Of a stretch of DNA of 12,392 nt, positions 6,075-12,392 are shown one piece after another. The notes beneath the pieces are model-generated. The model saw only the letters and a program-made list of their open reading frames with translations. It was not told the DNA's origin and did not search any database. Position numbers and translations under genes: made by a program. This DNA is from Candidatus Latescibacterota bacterium (GTDB lineage: Bacteria > Latescibacterota > UBA2968 > UBA8231), in contig JAJDYK010000010.1 of NCBI GenBank assembly GCA_022825185.1, positions 1-12,392 on the forward strand. The letters run 5' to 3'. The stretch's first letter is position 1; the number at the start of each line of letters is the position of its first letter.

Positions 6075-9000
6075 CTAGCGCAACAACACCATCCGCCGCA
6101 CTAAGTCCCCACCCGGCGTCGCCAAACGCGCGATATAGACCCCACTCGCCAAATCGGCTCTATCAAATCGCACCGCGTGGCTTCCACTGTCCAGCACTTC
6201 GTTGACCACGACGTCCACCCGCTGCCCTAAGATATCAAAAACCTCCAACCGCACGGCCATGCGCCCAGGAAGCACAAAGCGAATCTGGACCGTCGGGTTA
6301 AAGGGATTCGGATAGGGCGGATACAGGACGGGCTGACCGGGCAACGGCCTTTGTGAACTCGACTCGGCACCCACTGCGGTAGCCGGAGGACGGGACACCC
6401 CCAGGCCTTGGAAATCAATCCAATTGATATTGAACAGGCCGTCGTCACCCGGATTACGTATAAAGACGAAAAACAACTCGTGGGTGCCGCCCGGGTCCGC
6501 AATAGGTGCCGCTAGGTCCGTGTAAACCTGCCAATCTCCCGTACTCCCCACGCGCACCGCGCTAATCGGCGGCCCCTTCAACGAATCAACGCGCACTTCG
6601 ATGCGCCCCCCCAGCCCAGCCGAAGCCACCCGATAATTGAGCGACTCAATGCCCTCTAAGTTCATGGGCGCAAAGGAAATCCAGTCGCCGTGGGCGATAA
6701 AGCCGATATTCTGCCCGCCGCCAGCCTCGTCTCCAGTCGTTTCTAACAGTACTCCACTCTGGCGCGTATAGTGCTCGGCTTGCTTGCGCTTGGGTTGCAG
6801 AATGTGGCCCGACCGACCAGTCAAAGAAGCCACCGACTCCGTGCCCAAGTCTGTATAGCGCGCTTCGACCGTATAAAACAAATCGTCGCCATCGCTGCCG
6901 TGCCCTGCCTCAGTCTGAAAACTACCGCTGCAAGCGCCGTATTCCTCAAGGGGATGACTGTGCTCGTCGTGGCCGATAAACGCTTGCAATACCACCCGGG
7001 CGCAGTCGGCGGTCTCGTCCTCCGCGTCAAAGGCTCGGACTTCAAAATCGACGACTTCTCCCCAGCTAAAAAACCCGCCATCCGGGGGCCGCACGATCTC
7101 CACCTTGGGGACGGTATTGCCCACCGATATAGGCACTTGCGCCACGCCTTGGTTGCCCTCGGCGTCGGAGACCGTTAGCTGAGCAACATAGTCGCCGCTA
7201 ACCTCGTAGGTGAAGACGACCTCTGACCCCGTCGCGTCAATCTCGCCATCGCCGGTAAAATCCCAAGCGTAGTCTAGCACCGACCCCGGATCGGGATCAA
7301 AGGAATCGCGGCCCGAGAAATGCACTTCCAACGGCGCAGCTCCATTGGTCGGCGCGGCTTCAATGCGGGGCACCGGTGCCCGCGTACCCCGCACGTAGTC
7401 AATCCGCACCACGCGGGCATCGTCGTTGTCACCCCAGAAGCCGCTGCCCCATTCCAACACGTACAGCGAGCCGTCGGGGCCAAACTCCATGGAGATAGGA
7501 CGGATGAATTCCATGCTGTCTAAAAAGGGATTTATCTTGAGGATGTTCCCGTCCTCGTCCAGCTTGACCTCTTTAATCCAATTGCTCGCCCACTCGTACA
7601 TAAAGAGCGTGCCGTCGTAGTACGCCGGCAGCTTCTTGTCGCCTGCTGCAGCATCGTAGTAATACACCGGACCAGCCAGCGCCGTGCGACCGCTGTCAGC
7701 GATAATTTCGGGGAACGCGGACGAGGTGCCATACGGATACCAAACCCACGCCGCCTGCGCCGGAGGCAGCGATTGCAATCCCGTGTTGTTGGGTGATAGG
7801 TTCCTCAGCGCCCCGCAATCGAAGGGCATACCGGAGCTTTCAGTGGCAAAATCGTAGGCCACGTAGGGCTGGTTGTCGCCGATGCAGTAGGGCCAGCCAA
7901 AATTGCCCGCCGCCCGCGCCTGATTCCACTCGTCCAGACCGATCGGCCCCCGCTGCGGATCGGCTTGGCGGGCGTCGGGACCGACATCGCCCCAGTAGAG
8001 CCAGCCGCTTTTGCGGTCGATCGACAGCCGGAAGGGATTGCGCACACCCATGATGTAAATCTCGGGGAGGCCCTCTTCGGCCTCGGCGAACAAATTGCCC
8101 GGGGGAATACTGTAGCTGCCGTCGTCTTGAGGTTTGATACGCAGGATTTTGCCGCGTAGATCAGCCGTGTTGGCCGCTGTGCGCTGGGCATCCCAATCGC
8201 GCCGGCCCGGCCGCTCGTCCAACGGACTAAACCCATCCGACTCAAAGGGATTGGTATTATCGCCGACGCCGATGTACAGACTACCATCCGGGCCAAACGC
8301 CAGCGCCCCACCCGAGTGGCAGCACGCACGCCGCTGAGTGGGAATCTCCAGCAACACGACTTCGGAATCCAAAACCAGTTCGTCGCCCGCTAACTCAAAG
8401 CGAGATACGTGCTGCTTGGCCTCTTCGCCGTGTGGCGAGTAAAACAGGTAGAGCCAATTATTGCGGACAAAATCTGGATCTAGGGCGATGCCCAGCAGGC
8501 CGTCCTCAAAGTCGGTCGAAACCGCTAACTGTCCGGCCAAACGGGTCAATCCAAGGTCGGGCCGATATACGTTCAGCTCCCCTTTGCGCTCGATAAAGAA
8601 CACGCGCCCATCGGGAGCCACGGCCAAGTCAATGGGATTTTCAGCCTCGCTGTCGAGGACGACCTTTGCAAAATTGGTATTCAACGTGGCCCCGCAATCG
8701 GCCGCAGTTACTCCTGTGGCGTACTCGATGCCGCCGAGGATATGCTGCATGAACAGAGGTTCGCCGTAGCTTTCGCGGGTGTGGCCGCCGCCGGTGTACC
8801 AAGAGCGGCCGCCGTCGTAGTCGTGGCACCAAGCAATGGGATGGTCAAAGCCGTGGTTGCCGCCGTTGTAACTACCCTCGTCCAAAGTAGCCAAGATGTG
8901 GACTCGCCCACGGGGATTGCGGCGGTAATTGTACCACTCATCGCGCCGCTGCCAGCGGGCGGACAAATGGCTAGTGGCCGGATGAACTCGGTCGGCCACG

Positions 9001-9437
9001 TGAATCTGGCCCTGCTGGATGGCCGGATGGCTGTCGAAGTAAGCCCCCACCAAGTCGCCGTACCAGGCCCAGTCGTACTCGGTATCGGCCGCAGAGTGGA
9101 TACCCACAAAACCACCGCCGCTGCGGATGTAGCGTTCGAAAGCCCGCTCTTGATCCGCGGCCAGTACATCACCGGTAGTATTGAGAAAAATCACCGCCCG
9201 ATACGGTGCCAAGCCCTCGTCGGTAAAACGCCCCGCGTCCTCAGTGGCTTCGACGGCAAAACCATTTTCCCGCCCCAAGGTCTGGATAGCGGCAATACCG
9301 TCGGGAATGGAATCGTGGCGAAAACCAGCGGTTTTGCTGAAGACCAAGACAGCCACATGCTGATCATCAAAAGGTTCCGCAAGGACTTGGGGAAGTCCTA
9401 CAAACAACAGCGCAAAAAGCCAACGCGTAGTTTTCAA
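6075..9437 (-). CDS. Exported ThuA / PQQ sugar-dehydrogenase / PKD / CBM6-like multidomain protein
   Basis: This encodes 1120 residues. Residues 1-20 are a signal peptide ending QVLA. Residues about 27-240 form a ThuA-like (GATase1-fold) domain with FSKTAGFRHDSI and GGGFVGIHSAADTEYDW. Residues about 256-681 are a glucose/sorbosone dehydrogenase-type propeller with NPIDLAVAPDGRVFFIER, CCHSGG (H374, the likely catalytic-base position), GVRNPFR (R466, a likely PQQ contact), GNFGWPYC and GPDGSLYVLEW. A PKD domain spans about 688-772 (YAWDFTGDGEID), followed by a strand-rich linker domain to about 875. A CBM6-like domain lies at about 883-1010 (KQAEHYTRQSGV, INWIDFQG). The tail 1042-1120 is a YPNPFN-type sorting module ending VLLR. 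It probably oxidises or binds sugars at the cell surface with PQQ; the substrate is unknown. The start is a TTG at 9435-9437, the only start-type codon before an in-frame TAG five codons upstream, with AGGA ten bases before it. Confidence 0.9.
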   Translation of the reverse strand: MKTTRWLFALLFVGLPQVLAEPFDDQHVAVLVFSKTAGFRHDSIPDGIAAIQTLGRENGFAVEATEDAGRFTDEGLAPYRAVIFLNTTGDVLAADQERAFERYIRSGGGFVGIHSAADTEYDWAWYGDLVGAYFDSHPAIQQGQIHVADRVHPATSHLSARWQRRDEWYNYRRNPRGRVHILATLDEGSYNGGNHGFDHPIAWCHDYDGGRSWYTGGGHTRESYGEPLFMQHILGGIEYATGVTAADCGATLNTNFAKVVLDSEAENPIDLAVAPDGRVFFIERKGELNVYRPDLGLTRLAGQLAVSTDFEDGLLGIALDPDFVRNNWLYLFYSPHGEEAKQHVSRFELAGDELVLDSEVVLLEIPTQRRACCHSGGALAFGPDGSLYIGVGDNTNPFESDGFSPLDERPGRRDWDAQRTAANTADLRGKILRIKPQDDGSYSIPPGNLFAEAEEGLPEIYIMGVRNPFRLSIDRKSGWLYWGDVGPDARQADPQRGPIGLDEWNQARAAGNFGWPYCIGDNQPYVAYDFATESSGMPFDCGALRNLSPNNTGLQSLPPAQAAWVWYPYGTSSAFPEIIADSGRTALAGPVYYYDAAAGDKKLPAYYDGTLFMYEWASNWIKEVKLDEDGNILKINPFLDSMEFIRPISMEFGPDGSLYVLEWGSGFWGDNDDARVVRIDYVRGTRAPVPRIEAAPTNGAAPLEVHFSGRDSFDPDPGSVLDYAWDFTGDGEIDATGSEVVFTYEVSGDYVAQLTVSDAEGNQGVAQVPISVGNTVPKVEIVRPPDGGFFSWGEVVDFEVRAFDAEDETADCARVVLQAFIGHDEHSHPLEEYGACSGSFQTEAGHGSDGDDLFYTVEARYTDLGTESVASLTGRSGHILQPKRKQAEHYTRQSGVLLETTGDEAGGGQNIGFIAHGDWISFAPMNLEGIESLNYRVASAGLGGRIEVRVDSLKGPPISAVRVGSTGDWQVYTDLAAPIADPGGTHELFFVFIRNPGDDGLFNINWIDFQGLGVSRPPATAVGAESSSQRPLPGQPVLYPPYPNPFNPTVQIRFVLPGRMAVRLEVFDILGQRVDVVVNEVLDSGSHAVRFDRADLASGVYIARLATPGGDLVRRMVLLR

Positions 9438-9658
9438 AACATCCGAATCCTATTTCCGGTCATGCCAAACCCACGCGCACAGCTTCCATTGCCAAATTTT
9501 CGGAGTCTGGCTGCCGTTTAAGTATGTCTCTTGGCCATCTCCATGTCCACTTTGGCCCCAACACCTAAAGACGAGGCCGTCCAGAAATACATATATTAAT
9601 TTAGGTTCTACGTGGTCCTAAAAGCGATAAATCGGAAGAATCAAACGAAAGGAAAAAC
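9438..9658. other. Divergent intergenic region
   Basis: This interval separates the minus-strand ThuA-dehydrogenase gene from the plus-strand DUF2283 gene, so it should hold promoters for both. A possible -10 (TATATT, 9592-9597) lacks a good -35. A short inverted repeat, TTTAGG (9600-9605) and CCTAAA (9617-9622), lies 37 bases before the DUF2283 start and could be an operator. No coding frame is convincing here. Confidence 0.35.
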
Positions 9659-9877
9659 GTGAAGATCAACTACTTTGAAGACACGGATACCGCATTTATC
9701 GAATTCACTGCACAACCTGTCGCCGAGACTCGGGAGTTGTGCGAGAACATCTATATAGACCTCGACGAGCATGGCAACCTCGTCTCCATGAAAATTGAGC
9801 ACGCCGAGCAGAGTGCCAACATCCTAGAATTCACCTTCGAGCGTCAAGAAAAAGCGAGCGATGACCTCCTCGAATAA
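9659..9877 (+). CDS. DUF2283-family small protein
   Basis: This encodes 72 residues. The pattern INYFEDTDTAFIEF, then ENIYIDLDEHGNLVSMKIEHA and a C-terminal ILEF.F is characteristic of DUF2283, a small strand-rich family often found next to DUF4258 or other toxin-like genes and thought to act as an antitoxin or accessory protein. The GTG at 9659-9661 is preceded by AAAGGA (9648-9653), five bases upstream. The next gene, a DUF433 protein, starts 11 bases after its stop, so the two are probably co-transcribed. No toxin partner lies immediately next to it apart from the truncated DUF5615 fragment two genes on. Confidence 0.8.
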   Translation: MKINYFEDTDTAFIEFTAQPVAETRELCENIYIDLDEHGNLVSMKIEHAEQSANILEFTFERQEKASDDLLE

Positions 9878-9888
9878 AGAGGTGCAAG

Positions 9889-10125
9889 ATGAAGCCCATG
9901 AACTGGCGGGACTACATTACCGTTGATCCCGAAATCTGCCATGGGAGAGCCTGCATCACGGGTATCCGAGTGCTAGTGACTACAGTCCTAGACAACCTCG
10001 CAGCCGATTTGAATCCAAAAGAAATCACGACAAGCTATCCGTCGATCACCCGCGAATCCGTCCAAGCGGCGGTGTGCTATGCCGCTGAGTTGGCCAAGGA
10101 ACAGGTAGTGTCGTTGGCTGAATAA
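9889..10125 (+). CDS. DUF433-family (VapB45-like) antitoxin
   Basis: This encodes 78 residues. The signature of DUF433 is clear: W..YI.VDPEICHGRACITGIRVLV (residues 5-29), then L.AADLNPKEITTSYPSITRESVQAAVCYAAELA (residues 37-69). In this family the C-terminal half is a helix-turn-helix-like domain, and the proteins act as antitoxins of PIN-like DUF5615 toxins, as in mycobacterial VapBC45. The ATG at 9889 follows AGAGG; a second ATG at 9898 is possible. Ten bases after its stop begins a fragment with the exact N-terminal motif of DUF5615, so the expected partner was once present but is now truncated. Confidence 0.88.
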   Translation: MKPMNWRDYITVDPEICHGRACITGIRVLVTTVLDNLAADLNPKEITTSYPSITRESVQAAVCYAAELAKEQVVSLAE

Positions 10126-10135
10126 AGTTCTCCGC

Positions 10136-10270
10136 GTGAGATTCAAGCTGGACGAGAACTTGCCGTGCGAGTCAGTCATGGCCGAGAAGTGGGCATCGGT
10201 CAGCATCCGGCGAGTCCGTTCGGCAAGTTCCTCGCGGTGCGTCAGCCAAACCGCCTTGCGCCCGCCGTGA
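10136..10270 (+). pseudogene. Truncated DUF5615 PIN-like toxin gene
   Basis: The frame starts with GTG ten bases after the DUF433 stop and reads MRFKLDENLPCE, the canonical N-terminus of DUF5615 PIN-like proteins, with the first catalytic aspartate at residue 6. Normal members are about 110-120 residues. Here similarity stops after roughly 10-12 residues; the remaining frame to the TGA at 10268-10270 is arginine- and serine-rich and is antisense to a helicase fragment. The other PIN catalytic residues are gone, so the product cannot be an active nuclease. The break lies at about 10165-10175. Confidence 0.75.
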
Positions 10271-10508
10271 GCCAGTCGGTTAGCAGTGCTCCGGCGATAA
10301 TGGTTTTGCCGCCGCCGGTGGGCAACTGCATCATCACCCGCGCTTTGGTGTCAGCAGCCAGAGCGGTTTGAACCTGCTGCAGCAGGTCTCGTTGGTAGGG
10401 ACGCAGTGAAACGTTCGCGGCCCGTGGCTGCGCTACCTGTGCGAACGCCATGTCTCGTTCATCGTACTTCATACATCTGCGCGGGCTGCTCCGAAGTTCC
10501 GTCGTCAT
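10165..10508 (-). pseudogene. N-terminal fragment of a DEAD/DEAH-type helicase, frameshifted and truncated
   Basis: The frame starts with ATG at 10506-10508, overlapping the DUF4258 stop as ATGA. It encodes a Q-motif-like SLRPYQRDLLQQV and the Walker A motif QLPTGGGKTIIAGALL (residues 61-76). It then ends early at a TGA at 10242-10244. In the next frame the same strand continues with GGRKAVWLTHREELAERTRRML, the motif Ia region expected directly after Walker A in superfamily 2 helicases. A single-base change around 10265-10275 therefore broke the gene. Similarity ends near 10165, where the sequence becomes the start of the DUF5615 gene on the other strand. The DExH box and all of domain 2 are missing, so no working helicase can be made. 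Confidence 0.7.
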
Positions 10509-10807
10509 TTCGCCAATCCCTTCTGTCGTCCGCGGCGTAGTGTGCGTTTTTGATCCGCTGGCCGTGAGGGATAGGCGGTGATGACATGCTCGCCGAGCAT
10601 CACGACCTTGCAATTCGCTAGACGTTCCAGCTTTTGGATCTCCCGCTTGCGGATGTCGATTTCGCGGGCGACATCCCGCTTGAGCAAAATCCAAGTCTCA
10701 TCGTCAACCTGCGTTCCCAACTCGATAATGAGCGGAATATCCCTTTCGCGAATGGCCCGCTGCTGCATACGTGTCTCGGCGTGGCAGGTATAGCTAATGT
10801 CGATCAT
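10505..10807 (-). CDS. DUF4258-family small protein
   Basis: This encodes 100 residues. The N-terminal pattern CHAETRMQQRAIRERDIPLIIELG (H9, R13, R17) is the DUF4258 signature. It is followed by a charged helix (KRDVAREIDIRKREIQKLERL) and the terminal strand VVMLGEHVITAYPSRP with a basic tail. The family is thought to share the RelE/BrnT-like RNase fold and often acts as a toxin-like partner. Its start overlaps the stop of the upstream unknown gene (ATGA at 10804-10807), and its stop overlaps the helicase start (ATGA at 10505-10508). This places it as the middle gene of a tightly coupled operon. The frame is intact although both neighbours are damaged. No obvious antitoxin lies next to it. 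Confidence 0.8.
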   Translation of the reverse strand: MIDISYTCHAETRMQQRAIRERDIPLIIELGTQVDDETWILLKRDVAREIDIRKREIQKLERLANCKVVMLGEHVITAYPSRPADQKRTLRRGRQKGLAK

Positions 10808-11579
10808 TGGTCGTCGCCCCCTTTTTCAATTTCGGAGTTGGTCTCTTGAGATTCCGTCTCTTCTAAAGTTTCGCCTGAGAACAGCCTATCCAGTTCCTCA
10901 TTAAATATAGTCCCCTCCTCTATGCGCTTCCTTAAAGCACCATCTGGGTCCAAAATGCCACTGTGTAGCAGATTTCTGTACATTGAAAGGCTGCCCAAGC
11001 GTTCCATGAAATCGCTCTCCTTTAGCCACTTCTCTAAATCGTCTTTTGGAATCTTCATACCTTCTATGATTATGTCTATAAACTCCTTCTCTACATCCCT
11101 GCGGGTGTCCGATAGTTCACCTTCAAGCCACTTCGCCCGCTCTTCACCAGCGTCTTCCGCCATCAGTTCCTCGGGAATCTCAGAAAGCCGCACATCGCCG
11201 GCTTCAAGAGCTATCTTGGCGAAGTGCGAACCGTTGGCTATGCCGTCGAGTTCGTCCCTGCAAATGTTGTAGTCAGGGAACTTCAATGGCGAGCCGAACA
11301 TGAGCCTATCACTGTCTATATGGACGACGCCGGGGATGTCCAGTTCAACTTGCAACTTGCGTAAATAGCCGGCGAATGGGTTATCTGTGGAGGGATCGAA
11401 GAAGTCCTGATGACTACTGACCCAGATACGAGTCCCCCACGCCAGAACCCGTCGATTTCTTCCAAACGACTTTTCGCTTCTTCTGCTTCCTCTATTTTCT
11501 CGCGCCGCCAAGCGAAATGACCGTTTTTACACCTTGAAATACCCACTAAAGCTCCGTTCACCGTACATGGAGGAGACAA
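10804..11579 (-). pseudogene. Unknown protein, C-terminal part, with a frameshift in a G run
   Basis: I do not recognise this protein. From about 11430 to 10804 one minus-strand frame reads like real protein: RIWVSSHQDFFDPSTDNPFA, then a mixed alpha/beta region, then long charged helices (EERAKWLEGELSDTRRDVEKEF and KDDLEKWLKESDFMERL) and an acidic tail ending GGDDQ. Upstream of about 11430 that frame becomes arginine-rich and implausible. The adjacent frame, by contrast, gives a coherent HFAWRREKIEEAEEAKSRLEEIDGF in outline, back to an ATG at 11579. The switch falls at a run of five Gs (minus strand, 11434-11438), so loss of one base would explain it; an assembly error is also possible. The N-terminus is not identifiable. 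The gene's stop overlaps the DUF4258 start, linking it to the DUF4258-helicase operon. Confidence 0.5.
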
Positions 11580-11759
11580 ACGCGGACATTTTGGTGCAGC
11601 ACGGCCCTCGCCCCTGTCATCACCATGGGAGCCGACAAGCAGTCAAGGCGCGTAAACAACCCATCGGTGTGTGCTTGCCGACACACTGAACGCCACCCGC
11701 AAGCCCCCTCTACCAGACCAACGCGACGCTGGCATGGATATTGCAATGTATTGACCGCC
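11580..11759. other. Non-coding interval before the Rpn gene
   Basis: No convincing gene is present on either strand, although long chance frames exist on both. A short hairpin is possible between GTGTGT (11667-11672) and ACACAC (11681-11686). The composition changes here from the A+T-richer unknown gene to the G+C-rich Rpn gene, so a rearrangement boundary is likely somewhere in this stretch. No terminal inverted repeats were found. Confidence 0.35.
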
Positions 11760-12392
11760 ATGGCCGCTTTTGATAGTGTTTCCAAGTCCCTAATCAGCAC
11801 CTATCCGCACGAGTTTTTGGCCTTTCTGCTCGGGCATTCACAGGTGCAGATGCTGGACATGCTCAACCCGGAGCAGACCACCGTTGAGACGCAGGTGATG
11901 GACAGCCTGCTGCGGGTGCAGATCAACGGCGAGGAGGCGTTAGTCCACTGCGAGTTTCAGACCACGGACAGCACGGCCTTGTCCATGCCGCTGCGGATGG
12001 CGCGCTACATGGGACGTTGCATTGCCGAGTACGGCTTGCGCCTGTTCTCGCATGTGATTTACTTGCGTCCTGACGCGGGTCGGCACGATCCGGGGCAATA
12101 CATCCAAGAGGATGTCGGTTATGAGGTGGTGCTGCGCTACAAGGTGATCCGGCTGGCCGCGTTGGATGGGCTGGCGCACTTGGCGTCGGGCAATGTGGGG
12201 GTGCTGCCGTTCACGCCGCTGATGGGTCGTCCGGCCGGGATGGATGTGGAGGCGTGGTTGCGTCGGTGCGTGGAGACGACCGAGGGGTTGGCTGCCCCGC
12301 GTACGGTCAAAGCGAGTGTGCTGGCACACATGGGGGTGCTGAGTTCGTTGGTGTGCGAGGAATCGACCATTTTTTCTCTTATCTCGGAGGAG
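11760..12392 (+). CDS. Rpn-family recombination-promoting nuclease / putative transposase (5' part)
   Basis: The frame is open for 211 codons from the ATG at 11760-11762 to the window edge. The opening AFDSVSKSLISTYPHEFLAFLLG is the typical N-terminus of the Rpn/YhgA-like putative transposase family. The PD-(D/E)XK nuclease core is visible: D48 (ETQVMDSLLRV), then E65 and Q67 in HCEFQTT, followed by PLRMARYMGR. In the family these proteins are Mg/Ca-dependent DNA endonucleases that promote RecA-independent recombination; some may be mobile, others act in phage defence. No strong ribosome-binding site is visible before the ATG. The frame stays open upstream to an ATG at 11625, but that extension does not resemble the family. 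The C-terminal part lies outside the window. Confidence 0.85.
   Translation, partial: MAAFDSVSKSLISTYPHEFLAFLLGHSQVQMLDMLNPEQTTVETQVMDSLLRVQINGEEALVHCEFQTTDSTALSMPLRMARYMGRCIAEYGLRLFSHVIYLRPDAGRHDPGQYIQEDVGYEVVLRYKVIRLAALDGLAHLASGNVGVLPFTPLMGRPAGMDVEAWLRRCVETTEGLAAPRTVKASVLAHMGVLSSLVCEESTIFSLISEE

Noticed and set aside
10372..10387. Perfect 16-base palindrome centred on CTGCAG
   Set aside because: It lies inside the helicase coding fragment and is explained by the codons for LLQQ; no other sign of a regulatory site.
11625..11759. N-terminal extension of the Rpn protein from an upstream in-frame ATG
   Set aside because: The 45 extra residues are basic and cysteine/histidine-rich, unlike the family, whose members begin near the ATG at 11760.
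11558..11800. Minus-strand 80-codon frame across the start of the Rpn gene
   Set aside because: It overlaps the clear Rpn start antisense, has no ribosome-binding site and matches no family I know.
1..12392. tRNA, rRNA, CRISPR array or insertion-sequence ends
   Set aside because: No cloverleaf, conserved rRNA segment, regularly spaced repeats or paired terminal inverted repeats were seen by eye on either strand.

Overview
The window looks like part of the chromosome of an uncultured, probably Gram-negative bacterium. Two long genes encode exported proteins that both end in the same roughly 80-residue C-terminal module, opening with YPNPFN and ending on a basic residue. This module (T9SS sorting domain / FlgD-Ig-like type) is common in Bacteroidota-related, Latescibacterota-, Poribacteria- and KSB1-like genomes. 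FG-GAP propellers, ThuA/sugar-dehydrogenase fusions, many small toxin-antitoxin genes and Rpn-type nucleases point the same way. No rRNA or other taxonomic marker is present, so the lineage is an inference.

Layout. Bases 1-837 (+) hold the 3' end of a family-5 ABC-transporter solute-binding protein. Bases 838-1219 are mostly non-coding, with one possible 56-residue secreted peptide (922-1092, +). A toxin/antitoxin-like pair (1220-1701, -) lies just downstream of a 654-residue secreted protein with exactly seven FG-GAP repeats (1750-3714, -). Next comes a compact minus-strand operon, 3812-6021, that visibly contains more A+T than its neighbours. It consists of a sigma-70-type promoter overlapping an inverted-repeat operator, a Phd/YefM antitoxin, a VapC PIN toxin and a Fic AMPylase-like protein. 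The fic gene is bracketed by two 22-base direct repeats (20/22 identical). Bases 6075-9437 (-) encode a 1120-residue exported protein: ThuA domain, PQQ glucose/sorbosone dehydrogenase propeller, PKD domain, CBM6-like domain and C-terminal sorting module.

From 9438 to the end the DNA is a patchwork of accessory and decayed genes. A DUF2283-DUF433-DUF5615 cassette (9659-10270, +) has its PIN-like DUF5615 gene cut off after about ten recognisable codons. It runs into the remains of a minus-strand operon (unknown protein, DUF4258, DEAD-type helicase; 10165-11579) whose genes are joined by ATGA overlaps. The first and last genes of that operon each carry an apparent frameshift. The window ends inside an intact-looking Rpn-family nuclease/putative transposase gene (11760 to the edge, +).

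Functionally, the long genes suggest a heterotroph that imports oligopeptides or similar solutes and exports carbohydrate-active proteins to the surface. The short genes form a cluster of at least three toxin-antitoxin-like modules plus nuclease and helicase remnants, typical of a genomic island with high gene turnover. The most unusual items are the Phd-VapC-Fic operon with its repeat-bracketed fic gene, and the decayed unknown-DUF4258-helicase operon.
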